The notes under the pieces were generated by a model. It was not told the origin of the DNA. It was given only the letters and a program-made list of their open reading frames with translations, and did not search any database. A stretch of DNA of 13,017 nucleotides from Pavlovales sp. CCMP2436 (Eukaryota; Haptophyta; Pavlovophyceae; Pavlovales): contig MU631315.1 in NCBI GenBank assembly GCA_026770615.1, positions 159,303 to 172,319 of the forward strand. Reading direction: 5' to 3'. The first letter of the stretch is position 1, and each line of letters starts with the position of its first letter. Position numbers and translations under genes: made by a program. This document shows positions 6,075-13,017 of this stretch, one piece after another.

Positions 6075-6831
6075 GATTACCTTACGCCAAGTCTAATTGA
6101 ATATTTAAAAATAAGTAGCTAAACAGCTCCAACGCATCCTCTGATAAGAGGGTTAGTAGGATCAATATAAATTATTATAAATATTTAAGTGTGAGTAAGA
6201 TCAGTTAAGATCATAAAATAGTCAAAGGCGGTTTATTTTTGAAAACAGGCTGGCGGGCCACCGCGCAAGGGGATTTTATAACGTCCAGAAGGCCCCCAAA
6301 TGTGCTGTAACTAGAGAGGTGGCGTAATCGAGAGGCAGGCTACTGTATGCCCATATGAACAGTCACCGGTTACTGGCCACCCGCAGTGGTCAAAGTAATA
6401 GTGCATCGGTCAAAGCTTAGTCGATCTGGTCAATGCTGTTCGTTCAGGACCGACGGACCTTCGGTCGGTCATGACCGGTCACTATCACGCGCGTCGAAGC
6501 CTGCGTCGGAGCGCTAATAATCTAAGTATTAGCATTCGTGCGCTCTTGAGCGTGGACGGATGTGTGTAAGTATTCGAGAGTAATCACAGGGGGTTTTATT
6601 GGATAGTTATCCTTTCCCCCATTGCGACGACACACTTCCGGTCCATTCGTCATCGGGGTTAAGAAGGCTCTTAACCCAACTATCGGAAATGGACTCATAG
6701 AGTCCAGGAAGAGTCCAGGATGAGAATTTTCCTAACCGTACCTAGAGGTTTTTAGGGATCGCCCTATAAACTCGATTACGTTTAAGGAACCGCTCCGTCC
6801 ATCTTTGCTTGTGCAAGTTTGTGCAACTGAT
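6075..6831. other. Upstream/intergenic DNA with several hairpins
   Basis: No gene was recognised. The left part (6090-6220) is AT-rich and would hold the promoter of the RING-photolyase gene; no motif can be named. Inverted repeats seen: GACCGAC...GTCGGTC around 6448-6470, GCTAATA...TATTAGC around 6512-6532, and a 9-bp stem with 4-nt loop at 6656-6677 inside an outer 7-bp stem. TGGTCAA/CGGTCAA is repeated around 6386-6440. Confidence 0.5.
6641..6694. other. Nested hairpin
   Basis: Inner stem GGGTTAAGA (6656-6664) pairs with TCTTAACCC (6669-6677) around a 4-nt loop. Outer stem GTCCATT (6641-6647) pairs with AATGGAC (6688-6694). It is perfectly paired in both parts. It could be a structured RNA or a transposon remnant; no known RNA family was recognised. 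Confidence 0.6.
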
Positions 6832-6998
6832 TACAGGGGATTGCGGGCAATAAGAACGGCGCTTTTTGAGGCTGAGGCTGAGTTTCTTAGCAAATTACAT
6901 ACACACAATACTTAAATTTCTTAAATTACATACAAGCAATGCCCAAAAAAGGCTAGTTTCTTAACACGAAGGTTTCTTATTGCCCGCGATCCCCTGTA
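6832..6998. mobile_element. 163-bp MITE-like element with 23-bp TIRs and TA flanks
   Basis: Terminal inverted repeats lie at 6834-6856 (CAGGGGATTGCGGGCAATAA...) and 6974-6996, 22 of 23 matching. Both ends are flanked by TA (6832-6833, 6997-6998), the target duplication expected of Tc1/mariner-type elements. It encodes no protein. A partial relative lies at 10690-10793 in the opposite orientation. Confidence 0.88.
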
Positions 6999-7104
6999 GT
7001 CATCTGCTGCAGGGCGCCTCGAGCTTGAGCCGCGCACCTGCACTCAGCAGATTCGGTAACTGGCCTGCTGTGTGATGCCGATAGAGGTATATTCTAACAA
7101 TAAC

Positions 7105-7887
7105 GCTGTCCACTTGAGGTACTCGCTGGCACTTCTCGACCACCCGTCTCGCTCGGGTCCTCAAGTGGATGTGCGTTACGCGCTGCGGAGAGCGCTGCTG
7201 CGAGCAGCGGCGGGCCGCACACGGAGACGCCGCTCAAGGCTACCAAGGCTACGATGATGCTGTTTCCTGCGGCCGCCGCAGTGTGCGCGCTCGCAGCGTC
7301 GCGATGCTGTCCACTTGAGGTACTCGCTGGCACCTCTCGACCACCCGTCTCGCTCGGGTCCTCAAGTGGATGTGCGTCGCGCGCTTGCAGAGGGCGCTGC
7401 TGCGCGCGGCAGCGGGCCGCACACGGAGACGCCGCTCGAGGCTACCAAGGCTACGACGATGCTGCTTCCTGCGGCCGCCGCAGTGTGCGCGCTCGCAGCG
7501 TCGCGATGCTGTCCACTTGAGGTACTCGCTGGCACCTCTCGACCACCCGTCTCGCTCGGGTCCTCAAGTGGATGTGCATCGCGCGCTGCGGTGGGCGCTG
7601 CCGCGCGCGGCGGCGGGCCGCACACGGAGACGCCGCTCAAGGCTACCAAGGCTACGACGATGCTGTTTCCTGCGGCCGCCGCAGTGTGCGCGCTCGCAGC
7701 GTCGCGATGCTGTCCACTTGAGGTACTCGCTGGCACCTCTCGACCACCCGTCTCGCTCGGGTCCTCAAGTGGATGTGCGTCGCGCGCTTGCGGAGGGCGC
7801 TGCTGCGCGCGGCGGCGGGCTGCACACGGAGACGCCGCTCAAGGCTACCAAGGCTACGAAGACGATGCTGCTCCCTGCGACCGCCAC
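7105..7887. repeat. 201-bp tandem array, ~3.9 copies
   Basis: Units start with GCTGTCCACTTGAGGTACTC at 7105, 7306, 7508 and 7709 (periods 201, 202, 201) and are highly similar. Each contains a perfect 10-bp inverted repeat, CCACTTGAGG/CCTCAAGTGG, separated by 39 bases (7110-7119 and 7159-7168 in unit 1), and a GC-rich half with GCGGCCGCCGCAGTG. Because 201 is 67 codons, open frames of up to 221 codons (7315-7980, plus strand) and others on both strands run through it. The single 202-bp unit shifts frame between copies, which argues against one translated repeat protein. Confidence 0.92.
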
Positions 7888-7945
7888 GACAGGGCTGCGG
7901 CGGCCGAGGCGCGGCCGAGGCGGGGCGTGGGGGCCAGGGCGCACA

Positions 7946-7969
7946 CACTCACACCCTTAGGTGTGAGTG
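7946..7969. other. 10-bp stem, 4-nt loop hairpin
   Basis: CACTCACACC (7946-7955) and GGTGTGAGTG (7960-7969) pair perfectly around CTTA. It lies just after the tandem array. It has no T-tract, so it is not a typical terminator; role unknown. Confidence 0.65.
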
Positions 7970-8071
7970 CTGGTGCATGAAGGTGTGGGTCATCGCTCGA
8001 CCTCAGCATGACGTCGACCAAGCCAGTGACTGAACAACCCCTGTTGAACCATGCTGAGCCACTAATATATT

Positions 8072-8209
8072 TACTGATAGGGATTCAAGCTGGCGTCTGA
8101 CTGTTCTGAAATTTGTGCTGGTCTGAGCGCTGCGTCGCCCATTGCCTGATGCGTGCCTTAGTCGGCTGCGCTGGCTTGGGCGCCACCGCGCGTGCCGATG
8201 GATCTCCGG
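8072..8209 (-). repeat. Dispersed repeat R1, long copy b
   Basis: This is the reverse complement of copy a, from TACTGATAGGGATTCAAGCT through GACTGTTCTGAAATTTGTGC, CGCTGCGTCGCCCATTGCCT and CGTGCCGATGGA, to CTCCGG. The 154-bp element at 8214-8367 is inserted next to its far end; similarity to copy a resumes for about seven bases (GTGTG) beyond the insertion. Confidence 0.88.
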
Positions 8210-8375
8210 TAGTCCGGCTCTTAGAAAAGGCGTAACGTACGGGGATTATCCGCGGTATCCGTGGGGCCCCGTGGGCCCCGGGCTATGTGACAAGTTAGTT
8301 ATATGTTAGTCACATAGGCGCCTCCGGCGGGGGCCCCGGGGGCCCTGCGGGGCTTTCTAAGAGCCGGCCGGTAGT
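8206..8375. mobile_element. 154-bp foldback MITE with perfect 8-bp target duplication
   Basis: CCGGTAGT occurs at 8206-8213 and again at 8368-8375. Between them lies an element whose ends CCGGCTCTTAGAAA (8214-8227) and TTTCTAAGAGCCGG (8354-8367) are exact reverse complements. The interior is nearly all foldback: GGGGCCC-rich arms and a perfect inner stem CTATGTGAC/GTCACATAG around a 17-nt loop. An 8-bp duplication is typical of hAT- and P-type transposons. No protein is encoded, so it must be moved by an enzyme from elsewhere. Confidence 0.93.
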
Positions 8376-8532
8376 GTGCCCGGGCAAGGGCGTTTAGGGA
8401 GATGATCTGCTGGTTGCTGTTTGTCGTGTTCCCACGCTGGGCAGCGATCGGGGCCAGCGCGCTCAAGCGCGCGAGCAGCAGCTGCGCATGGCCGCGTGCC
8501 GCGATCGTACCGATCGTGTCGATGAGTCGCAT
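8376..8532 (-). CDS. Unrecognised Leu/Ala-rich coding fragment cut by a MITE
   Basis: The minus strand has an acceptor-like TTAGAATATAG just before an ATG at 8532. The frame begins MRLIDTIGTIAARGHAQLLL and includes NQQIISLNALARAHYR, with strong G/C at third positions as in the recognised exons. It then runs into the 154-bp element, where it ends 26 codons later at an element-borne stop (8299). Without the insertion the frame would continue into R1. The helical Leu/Ala pattern with LNALA is reminiscent of RAP/OPR/FASTK-like helical repeats in organelle RNA factors, but that is only a resemblance. Function unknown; it may be an exon or a remnant. Confidence 0.35.
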
Positions 8533-8940
8533 CTATATTCTAACAAGAACTAAGATCAGCTCGATTTGTCACACCCGAGGCCCACCCTCTCGAGGGGGTC
8601 GGGTAGACCCTCACACTGAAACCCCACCATATGATTCTTGCCTTTTATTGACAAGAATCATAAAGTGGGACCATGCAGGCCGCGGCATACAGGATGCCGG
8701 CGATTTATTGTCTTTTATTATGTGCACTACAGGTGCGGCATGTGCGCAGGCGAGCTACAATTCGAAACGAGCGAGACGTAGCAAAGGCCAGTCGGCGCGC
8801 CAGTTGAGAGACGTCGACTGTCGTGTGTCTGATCAGCCTCCGTGGTGGGGACGGTATACCTAACCGTGCACTGCATACGTGCGTCTATTCCAGCCTCGAC
8901 ACATTCGCGTGCCATTACGCTCAAAAATCTCTATTACATA
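8533..8940. other. Non-coding stretch with a 16-bp imperfect hairpin
   Basis: No gene was recognised. TATGATTCTTG (8630-8640) pairs with CAAGAATCATA (8652-8662), extended by CCCAC (8623-8627) with GTGGG (8665-8669) across a 2x2 internal loop. The word CTTTTATT recurs at 8642 and near 8712. Two open frames overlap the region on opposite strands without family motifs. Confidence 0.5.
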
Positions 8941-9009
8941 ATCTATAATTTATTCCGCTCGAGTCCTCTCATCGTCGTCGGTTCATATCGACGTCACTAT
9001 CGCAAGTGA
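8941..9009 (-). repeat. Dispersed repeat R2, copy b
   Basis: TATAATTTATTCCGCTCGAG then TCATCGTCGTCGGTTCAT and CGACGTCACT match the reverse complement of 3770-3838. Identity is high in the centre and fades at both ends. Confidence 0.85.
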
Positions 9010-9316
9010 ATCCGCCGTTCCAACAGGTCTTCAGCTGCACCTGAGCTTCGTGACCACCGCTGAAAAAAATTACATCGTTGAGTTGGCGGACACGCCGATG
9101 TCCTTGCCACATTATCGCCGCCGCCGCTGCCGTCCATGTATGTGCCGCTGTCGTCGTCGTCCCAGCCGCCCACGTTCGACTTTGACCACAGCTTGCCGCC
9201 TCCTTCTCTCGAGCTGCTGCGGCTGCCGCTGCCACCGTTCCCATCTCCACCACGCCCACACCCTCGCTCTCACCTTCCCCCTCTCCTCTCCTCTCGCCGT
9301 TTTGGTTTCGTCAGTC
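9010..9316. other. Triplet-rich stretch without an assigned gene
   Basis: CCG/CTG/CGT triplets and pyrimidine-rich runs dominate 9115-9300. A plus-strand frame with SFVTTAEKNYIVELADTP (9030-9100) looks protein-like before running into Arg/Cys low complexity, but no family is recognised and no start or splice pair is convincing. Confidence 0.4.
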
Positions 9317-9580
9317 TTAATTTCCGGCTTTTAATCCTTGGGTCAGACTGTCCTCTGTTACTTCAGAGTGTATCTTGCCTTCAACGCTTGAGATTACGCA
9401 TATCATCCTTCCTCCGTTGCGCGACTCTGCGATAAGCTCAGGTAAGGATTTTATGTTAGCTCCAGGCCGGGCTGTCCACCCGTTCCCGTTTGCGCTGTAT
9501 GGTAAGAGGCCGTTCAGAGGCTCGGCAAGGTATATAGCGATAAATTTATGCACCTGCCTGCTCCAGTCTCTTGATCAGAA
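9317..9580. other. Region open on both strands, possible exon(s), unassigned
   Basis: On the plus strand, 9367-9440 has a good acceptor (CTGTTACTTCAG) and a good donor (CTCAG|GTAAGG). It reads CILPSTLEITHIILPPLRDS, and the frame stays open to 9674. On the minus strand a 78-codon frame (9553-9317) reads protein-like, with SLPELIAESRNGGRM. Only one, if either, can be real and the family is unknown. Base composition is less GC-rich than the recognised exons. Confidence 0.3.
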
Positions 9581-9793
9581 ATTGGTGGTACACAACCTCT
9601 TTAAAGCAACCTTTGACGAATGGATTAATGGAGATTTTAAAAAACAGCCGGGAGCTTCACCAATGAAGAAATAGGTACCTATTTCTTCATCGTGCTGCAT
9701 AAAGAAATCGAGTGCTGCCTTGTTGGCTGCTGGCTTGTTGGTTGCGCCGCGCAGTTGTTTTGTTCTGAATGTTGAGGTTGTGTACCACCAATT
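9580..9793. mobile_element. 214-bp foldback with 20-bp perfect arms and a 28-bp palindrome
   Basis: AATTGGTGGTACACAACCTC (9580-9599) is exactly inverted at 9774-9793. Near the middle, 9663-9690 is a perfect 28-bp palindrome centred on GGTACC. A third partial arm, GAGGTTGTGTGCCACC, follows directly at 9794-9809. No target duplication is clear. It encodes nothing recognised, although minus-strand frames cross it. Probably a small non-autonomous element. Confidence 0.8.
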
Positions 9794-9899
9794 GAGGTTG
9801 TGTGCCACCTGGGGCAGACAAAAAGTCGGCGATTCCCCCTACCTCCCTGTGGTTGCGGTCACTGTATAAAAAAGCACTGTCTAGACCTCGAACACCAAC

Positions 9900-10614
9900 C
9901 CGCATCGAGGCTGAGCAGCGCCACGAGAGAGGCAAGCCCGGGGCTCTGCCCGCCGGAGTAGAGGAACTTCCACTTGCCGTTCAGCAGTGCAGAGGTGGCG
10001 GGCGCCTCGGTGGGGTTCAGCTTCTCGAGCTGCAGCAGCAACTCGGCGATCAGCTCGCGGTCCACCTGTCCAAATGCAGCAGGGCGCAAGGCGGGGTGCG
10101 GGGTGCGAGCGTGAGACGAGGTGGCGGCAAGCTCTACGGCGACCCAAGACAACCCAGCCTAAAGCCCCAGCCAAGCCACAACCCCACGTCACAGCCCCAA
10201 TTCCCAGCTTCAGTCCCAGGTCGAGCTGTCAACCTGAGGGTGTGCGCTCACGTTGCGCGGCGAGGCGCCGAGTGGGAGCGAGTTGATCCCGTTGCCCAAC
10301 TTGGAGATGAGGCTCTCCTTGACGACGCTCAGCTCGTCGTCCTCGCTGCCAAACATGGAGAAGGCCTCATCCTCGAGCGAGGCTGATGGAGGCGGGGCCG
10401 AGCTGGGGGTCGGGGCCGGGTCCGGGGCCGCCGAGCCGCCGAGGCTGAGTGAGTCGGCCTGGGGCGGTGGGAGCGGCGATTCCATGCGCAAGGCCCCGAC
10501 GCGCGAGGCCGAGACGGCCGACGAGCGCACGGTAAGCGAGCGCATCCTCGTCGCCGCCTCGCAGAGCGCGAGCGCAGCGACGAGCAGCGTACGGCTGGAC
10601 GAGCGGCTGGACAT
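9900..10614 (-). CDS. PAP/fibrillin (plastid-lipid-associated) family protein, partial
   Basis: Two exons: 10614-10252 and 10065 to about 9900, with a 186-bp GTGAGC...ACAG intron, phase 0. Residues 1-45 (start MSSRSSSRTLLVAALALCEA) look like an ER signal followed by a Ser/Arg-rich transit region. Residues 46-95 are Pro/Ser-rich and acidic. From 96 comes the start of the PAP/fibrillin domain: LSVVKESLISKLGNGINSLP, then after splicing VDRELIAELLLQLEKLNPTE and ALLNGKWKFLYSGG. Fibrillins are lipid-binding proteins of plastid plastoglobules and thylakoids. The domain is normally near 200 residues; only about 80 are visible. The frame stops at 9859 if unspliced. The 3' part is either spliced from exons I cannot recognise or lost. 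Confidence 0.85.
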
Positions 10615-10689
10615 TCTGATTCACTCGATAGCACCTCGGCGGCCTCCTTCACCCCGAGGTTGGGGGAAAATTGCGACCACAATCCGCCT

Positions 10690-10793
10690 GTTTGTATGTA
10701 CTTTAAGCAAATTTAGGTATTGTTTGTATGTAACTTGCTAAGAAACTCAGCCTCAGCCTCAAAAGGCACCGTTCTTATTGCCCGCAATCCCCG
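10690..10793 (-). mobile_element. Partial relative of the 163-bp TIR element
   Basis: From TGTATGTACTTTAAG through GTATGTAACTTGCTAAGAAA and CTCAGCCTCAGCCTCAAAA to TTCTTATTGCCCGCAATCCC, it matches the reverse complement of 6834-6930. The other half of the element is absent or unrecognisable. It lies about 75 bp upstream of the fibrillin start codon, within the expected promoter or 5' UTR. Confidence 0.85.
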
Positions 10794-10799
10794 TAGTAC

Positions 10800-11256
10800 T
10801 TCAGCGCTTGCCAGCAAACACATTTTCATAGGTGGCAGGACCGCCCAGGACATTTCAAAATCCTTACGAAATGCGGGGCCGCGGCTCTGGCCGCCTCGGG
10901 CGGCGCCGCGGTGGCGGCCGTGGCGCGACGAGGAGCCGGCTAGCGGGGGTGGGTCCAGCGGCCCGCCGGCGGTGAACAACCTCAACCTGATTGCCGGGCC
11001 GCGCTCGCCGCGCTCGCCGTCCTCTCGCGGCGCCTGGCCCGCCTACGATGCCGGATCCGCCTGGCGCCGCCGAGCCGCAGACGCGTCGAGTGGGCTGCGC
11101 GCACCGCTATGGGGCCGCCCGAACGCTGCGCGCCGGTTGAGGCCTCGGCGTGGGCCCTACGGACACTCGCGCCGTGCGCACTGGCCGCGTCCGCCGTCCG
11201 TGCCAACCGCTCGGCCCTTCCGCGGCCGGACGCGTGGTTGGCGGTTATTTTGGTAC
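10800..11256. other. GC-rich stretch, no recognised gene
   Basis: A plus-strand frame stays open from 10720 to 11556 (278 codons) and minus-strand frames overlap it, as expected by chance at this GC content. A short Arg/Gly-rich frame starts at 10871 (MRGRGSGRLGRRRGGRGA). The long frame includes PAVNNLNLIAGPRSPRSP but no family motif. It begins inside the TIR-element relative, which argues against it being a native gene. A real exon here cannot be excluded. Confidence 0.4.
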
Positions 11257-11626
11257 CAAGCGGTTGGCGCGCGCGCAGCGGGCGATGGGCAGTTGCGCAG
11301 CCCCGCGCGCAGGGCCGGCAGCTCCGGGTGCTTACCCAGGGCGATTGGCCCGCCGGCGCCGAGCGCCGCCGACCACTTCCCGACGCAGCGCCCGGTACTT
11401 CCCGGGCAGGTGTCAGAATACTACACGGGGGCACCTAGGAGCAGCGGTCGGCGGCGCGCGCAGCGGGCGACGGGCAGTCTTCCGAAGTCGGTGGCGGCGC
11501 CGGCGGCTGCGGGGGTTGGCCCAGGGCGATTGGCGCGCCAGCGCCAAGCATGCTGAGCCCCCTTCCCGACGCAGCGCCGAGCGTGCTTCTCAGGTGCCAA
11601 CGCCGCACACTCGGGCAATTCGGAGC
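11257..11626. repeat. Diverged ~185-bp tandem duplication
   Basis: CGCGCAGCGGGCGA, CCCAGGGCGATTGGC and CTTCCCGACGCAGCGCC occur in the same order in both halves, 185-186 bp apart (for example CCCAGGGCGATTGGC at 11335 and 11520). Segments between are clearly diverged. Confidence 0.8.
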
Positions 11627-11639
11627 AGTGCGAGCGGGC

Positions 11640-12465
11640 AGTGAGACCCTCCCGGGGACGGACGTTTAGCTAGAAACTTACACACCATCCGGCGTGTTGC
11701 CCACCATCCGGCGCAAAGGCATCCACCGCTGCCTCCCGGCACAGCTCCGATTGATACATCCGTCCACAGAGAAGCAGGCCACGTGTAGTTCGTCCAGGCC
11801 CTCTTTAGTGCTGATCGAGTCGAAGTCTCTTCTAGGTCGAGGGGGCCGCCACTAGTTAGTGAAGCTACTCACTAAAAGTTAAATACCAATAAATATTAAA
11901 TAAATCTAGTTATTAACGCTAAGTTATTTAATCGTTACTAAAACTTGACTCTTTAGCCTTGCCCTTAGGCTTTGACTGTGATCATGGACGGTGTGCGGCT
12001 AATTGACTGATAGGCGCCGCGTGCAGGTAATGACTTCCGGCTGTCGCGATATATTACGTTGCATCTATACTGACCGCAGGTGGCACTGCTGCCTCCTTGG
12101 CGTTTGCGAGCATGGTTGTCACGCAGAGCTCTTCTAGGTATGCGGGCTCAAACTAGGGAAAGTGCCGTTGCCGAAGCATTGCGCAGCGGTGGCACCAGAG
12201 CGCTCGCGATCTTGATGCGCGACGATCATCGCCTCGACGATATCGCGCAGAGTCCCAGCCACATCGCGCCCCGCCGAGCCGAAGCCAGCTGTCCATGGGC
12301 AGGATGGTGGCTGGGCGGCGGCGCAGAGAGTGCGCGGCCTGCAGCATGTCGCAGCCTCCACGCACTCTCACTGCTCTCGTTGTATTGCTGCATCTAGAGC
12401 AAGCACATCGGCAGTCCTGTAGCCCGTCTCAGCGCGCCGGAAGAGCGCAAAGACCACCGGCTAGC
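11640..12465. other. No recognised gene
   Basis: 11860-11960 is AT-rich. CCACCATCCGGCG is repeated near 11686 and 11701. From 12060, a possible plus-strand acceptor (TGACCGCAG, 12079) and donor (CTAG|GTATGC, 12137) bracket a short open piece. Overlapping frames on both strands cover 12134-12397 with no recognisable motif. Remnants of exons are possible but unsupported. Confidence 0.4.
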
Positions 12466-12970
12466 GTCATATATTCGGTAGCCCCTACACGGGGGGGGGG
12501 GGGTCAATCGGGCATCTCCGCGACGCCCCAATAGGGGACCAAACTTGCGTCCGTGATGCCCGAGGCGGGCACACCTCGGTTCATGTGATGTGCCCGGGGA
12601 ACTCGGGATACGGTGACGTTATTTATTGTATAGAGGGGTGTTTAATAAAAATCGCTGCGCGCGCGTTTCCCCGCCGCACCGTCCTCGCTGGCAGTAGCCG
12701 GCCTCGCCGTTCTCGGTCAGCACCGGCGAGATCATGAAGACACAGTGGTGCGTCAGCCGTATGCTTGCATTGCGTTCCGGCATCGTGGACACGGCTGCCA
12801 TTCTCCTGCAATTTCATATTTATTATTTTCATTCAGATTATACATTAAGATGTTAGTTACAGTGAACCCCGTGATACCCCGTGATGACCCACCTCAGGCA
12901 CCCATTTTCCCGGTGATGCCCGATGGATAATCCCCCCCCCCCCCCGTGTAGAGACTACCGAATATATGAC
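12466..12970. mobile_element. ~505-bp element with 51-56-bp terminal inverted repeats containing G13/C14
   Basis: The left end (12466-12516) reads GTCATATATTCGGTAG, CCTACAC, G13, then TCGGGCATC. The right end (12915-12970) is its reverse complement with few differences and a C14 run. No certain target duplication is visible beside the ends. The interior repeats the word GTGATGCCCG, has an 8-bp stem CGGGCACA/TGTGCCCG near 12567-12600, and a 60-codon minus-strand frame. Confidence 0.85.
12619..12801 (-). CDS. Unrecognised 60-codon open frame inside the 505-bp element
   Basis: The frame starts at 12801 and includes LTHHCVFMISPVLTENGEAG before ending at 12619. It is preceded on the same strand by an acceptor-like AAATTGCAG, so it could be part of an exon captured by the element. 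A second overlapping frame (12832-12623) is also open. No family is recognised; it may be chance. Confidence 0.25.
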   Translation of the reverse strand: MAAVSTMPERNASIRLTHHCVFMISPVLTENGEAGYCQRGRCGGETRAQRFLLNTPLYNK

Positions 12971-13017
12971 ATAGAGGTTCCCACCCGGGGAGGAGGGGGG
13001 GAGAGGGGAGGGGAGAG

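Noticed and set aside
6641..6694. The nested hairpin as a tRNA, snRNA or transcription terminator.
   Set aside because: No anticodon-arm or T-arm pattern, no Sm site or known snRNA start, and no T-tract.
7315..7980. A 221-codon plus-strand frame as a repeat protein gene.
   Set aside because: It is open only because the tandem unit is 67 codons long. The 202-bp unit shifts the frame between copies, equivalent frames are open on the other strand, and no start context or motif supports it.
10720..11556. A 278-codon plus-strand frame as a gene.
   Set aside because: It starts inside a TIR-element relative, crosses a diverged tandem duplication, has low-complexity composition and no recognisable domain.

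Overview
The window looks like nuclear DNA of a eukaryote, most likely an alga with a complex (secondary) plastid. Coding pieces are GC-rich and broken into exons with GT...AG borders. They sit in long non-coding DNA full of microsatellites, homopolymer runs, tandem arrays and small inverted-repeat elements. The protein on the right has an N-terminus that reads as an ER signal followed by a plastid transit region, which is the reason for suggesting a complex plastid. No lineage can be fixed from the sequence alone. No rRNA, tRNA, CRISPR array, bacterial operon or recognisable transposase was seen.

Left part (1-2725). This is repeat DNA: a G29 run, two ~79-bp repeats, a ~290-bp tandem repeat, three exact-period 65-bp repeats, two copies of a dispersed repeat called R1 here, and a long TA/CA/CATA microsatellite block.

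Centre (3040-6074, minus strand). The main gene is a RING-finger protein fused in one exon to the start of a photolyase/cryptochrome. The photolyase part can be followed through four more exons whose phases and conserved motifs agree: 5966-5002, 4585-4538, 4193-4088, 3705-3631 and 3213-3040. Three of the four introns carry a copy of R1, and intron 4 also carries an inverted copy of part of exon 5. The FAD-binding C-terminal domain was not found with confidence. Either the gene continues through exons I cannot see, or it is truncated.

Right centre (6080-9010). A 163-bp inverted-repeat element flanked by TA is followed by a 201-bp tandem array of about 3.9 copies. Next comes a full-length R1 copy, interrupted by a 154-bp element with a perfect 8-bp target duplication, beside an unrecognised open frame.

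Right (9300-10793). A minus-strand gene for a plastid-lipid-associated (PAP/fibrillin) protein has two visible exons, but only the start of the domain is present. A relative of the 163-bp element lies just upstream of its start codon, and a foldback with a 28-bp perfect palindrome lies downstream. From 10800 to the end there is GC-rich DNA without a recognised gene, a diverged 185-bp duplication, and a ~505-bp element whose terminal inverted repeats contain a 13-14-base G/C run.

The two recognised genes have no visible functional link beyond both being expected in a photosynthetic cell. The strongest theme of the window is how small non-autonomous repeats have colonised introns, gene flanks and each other.
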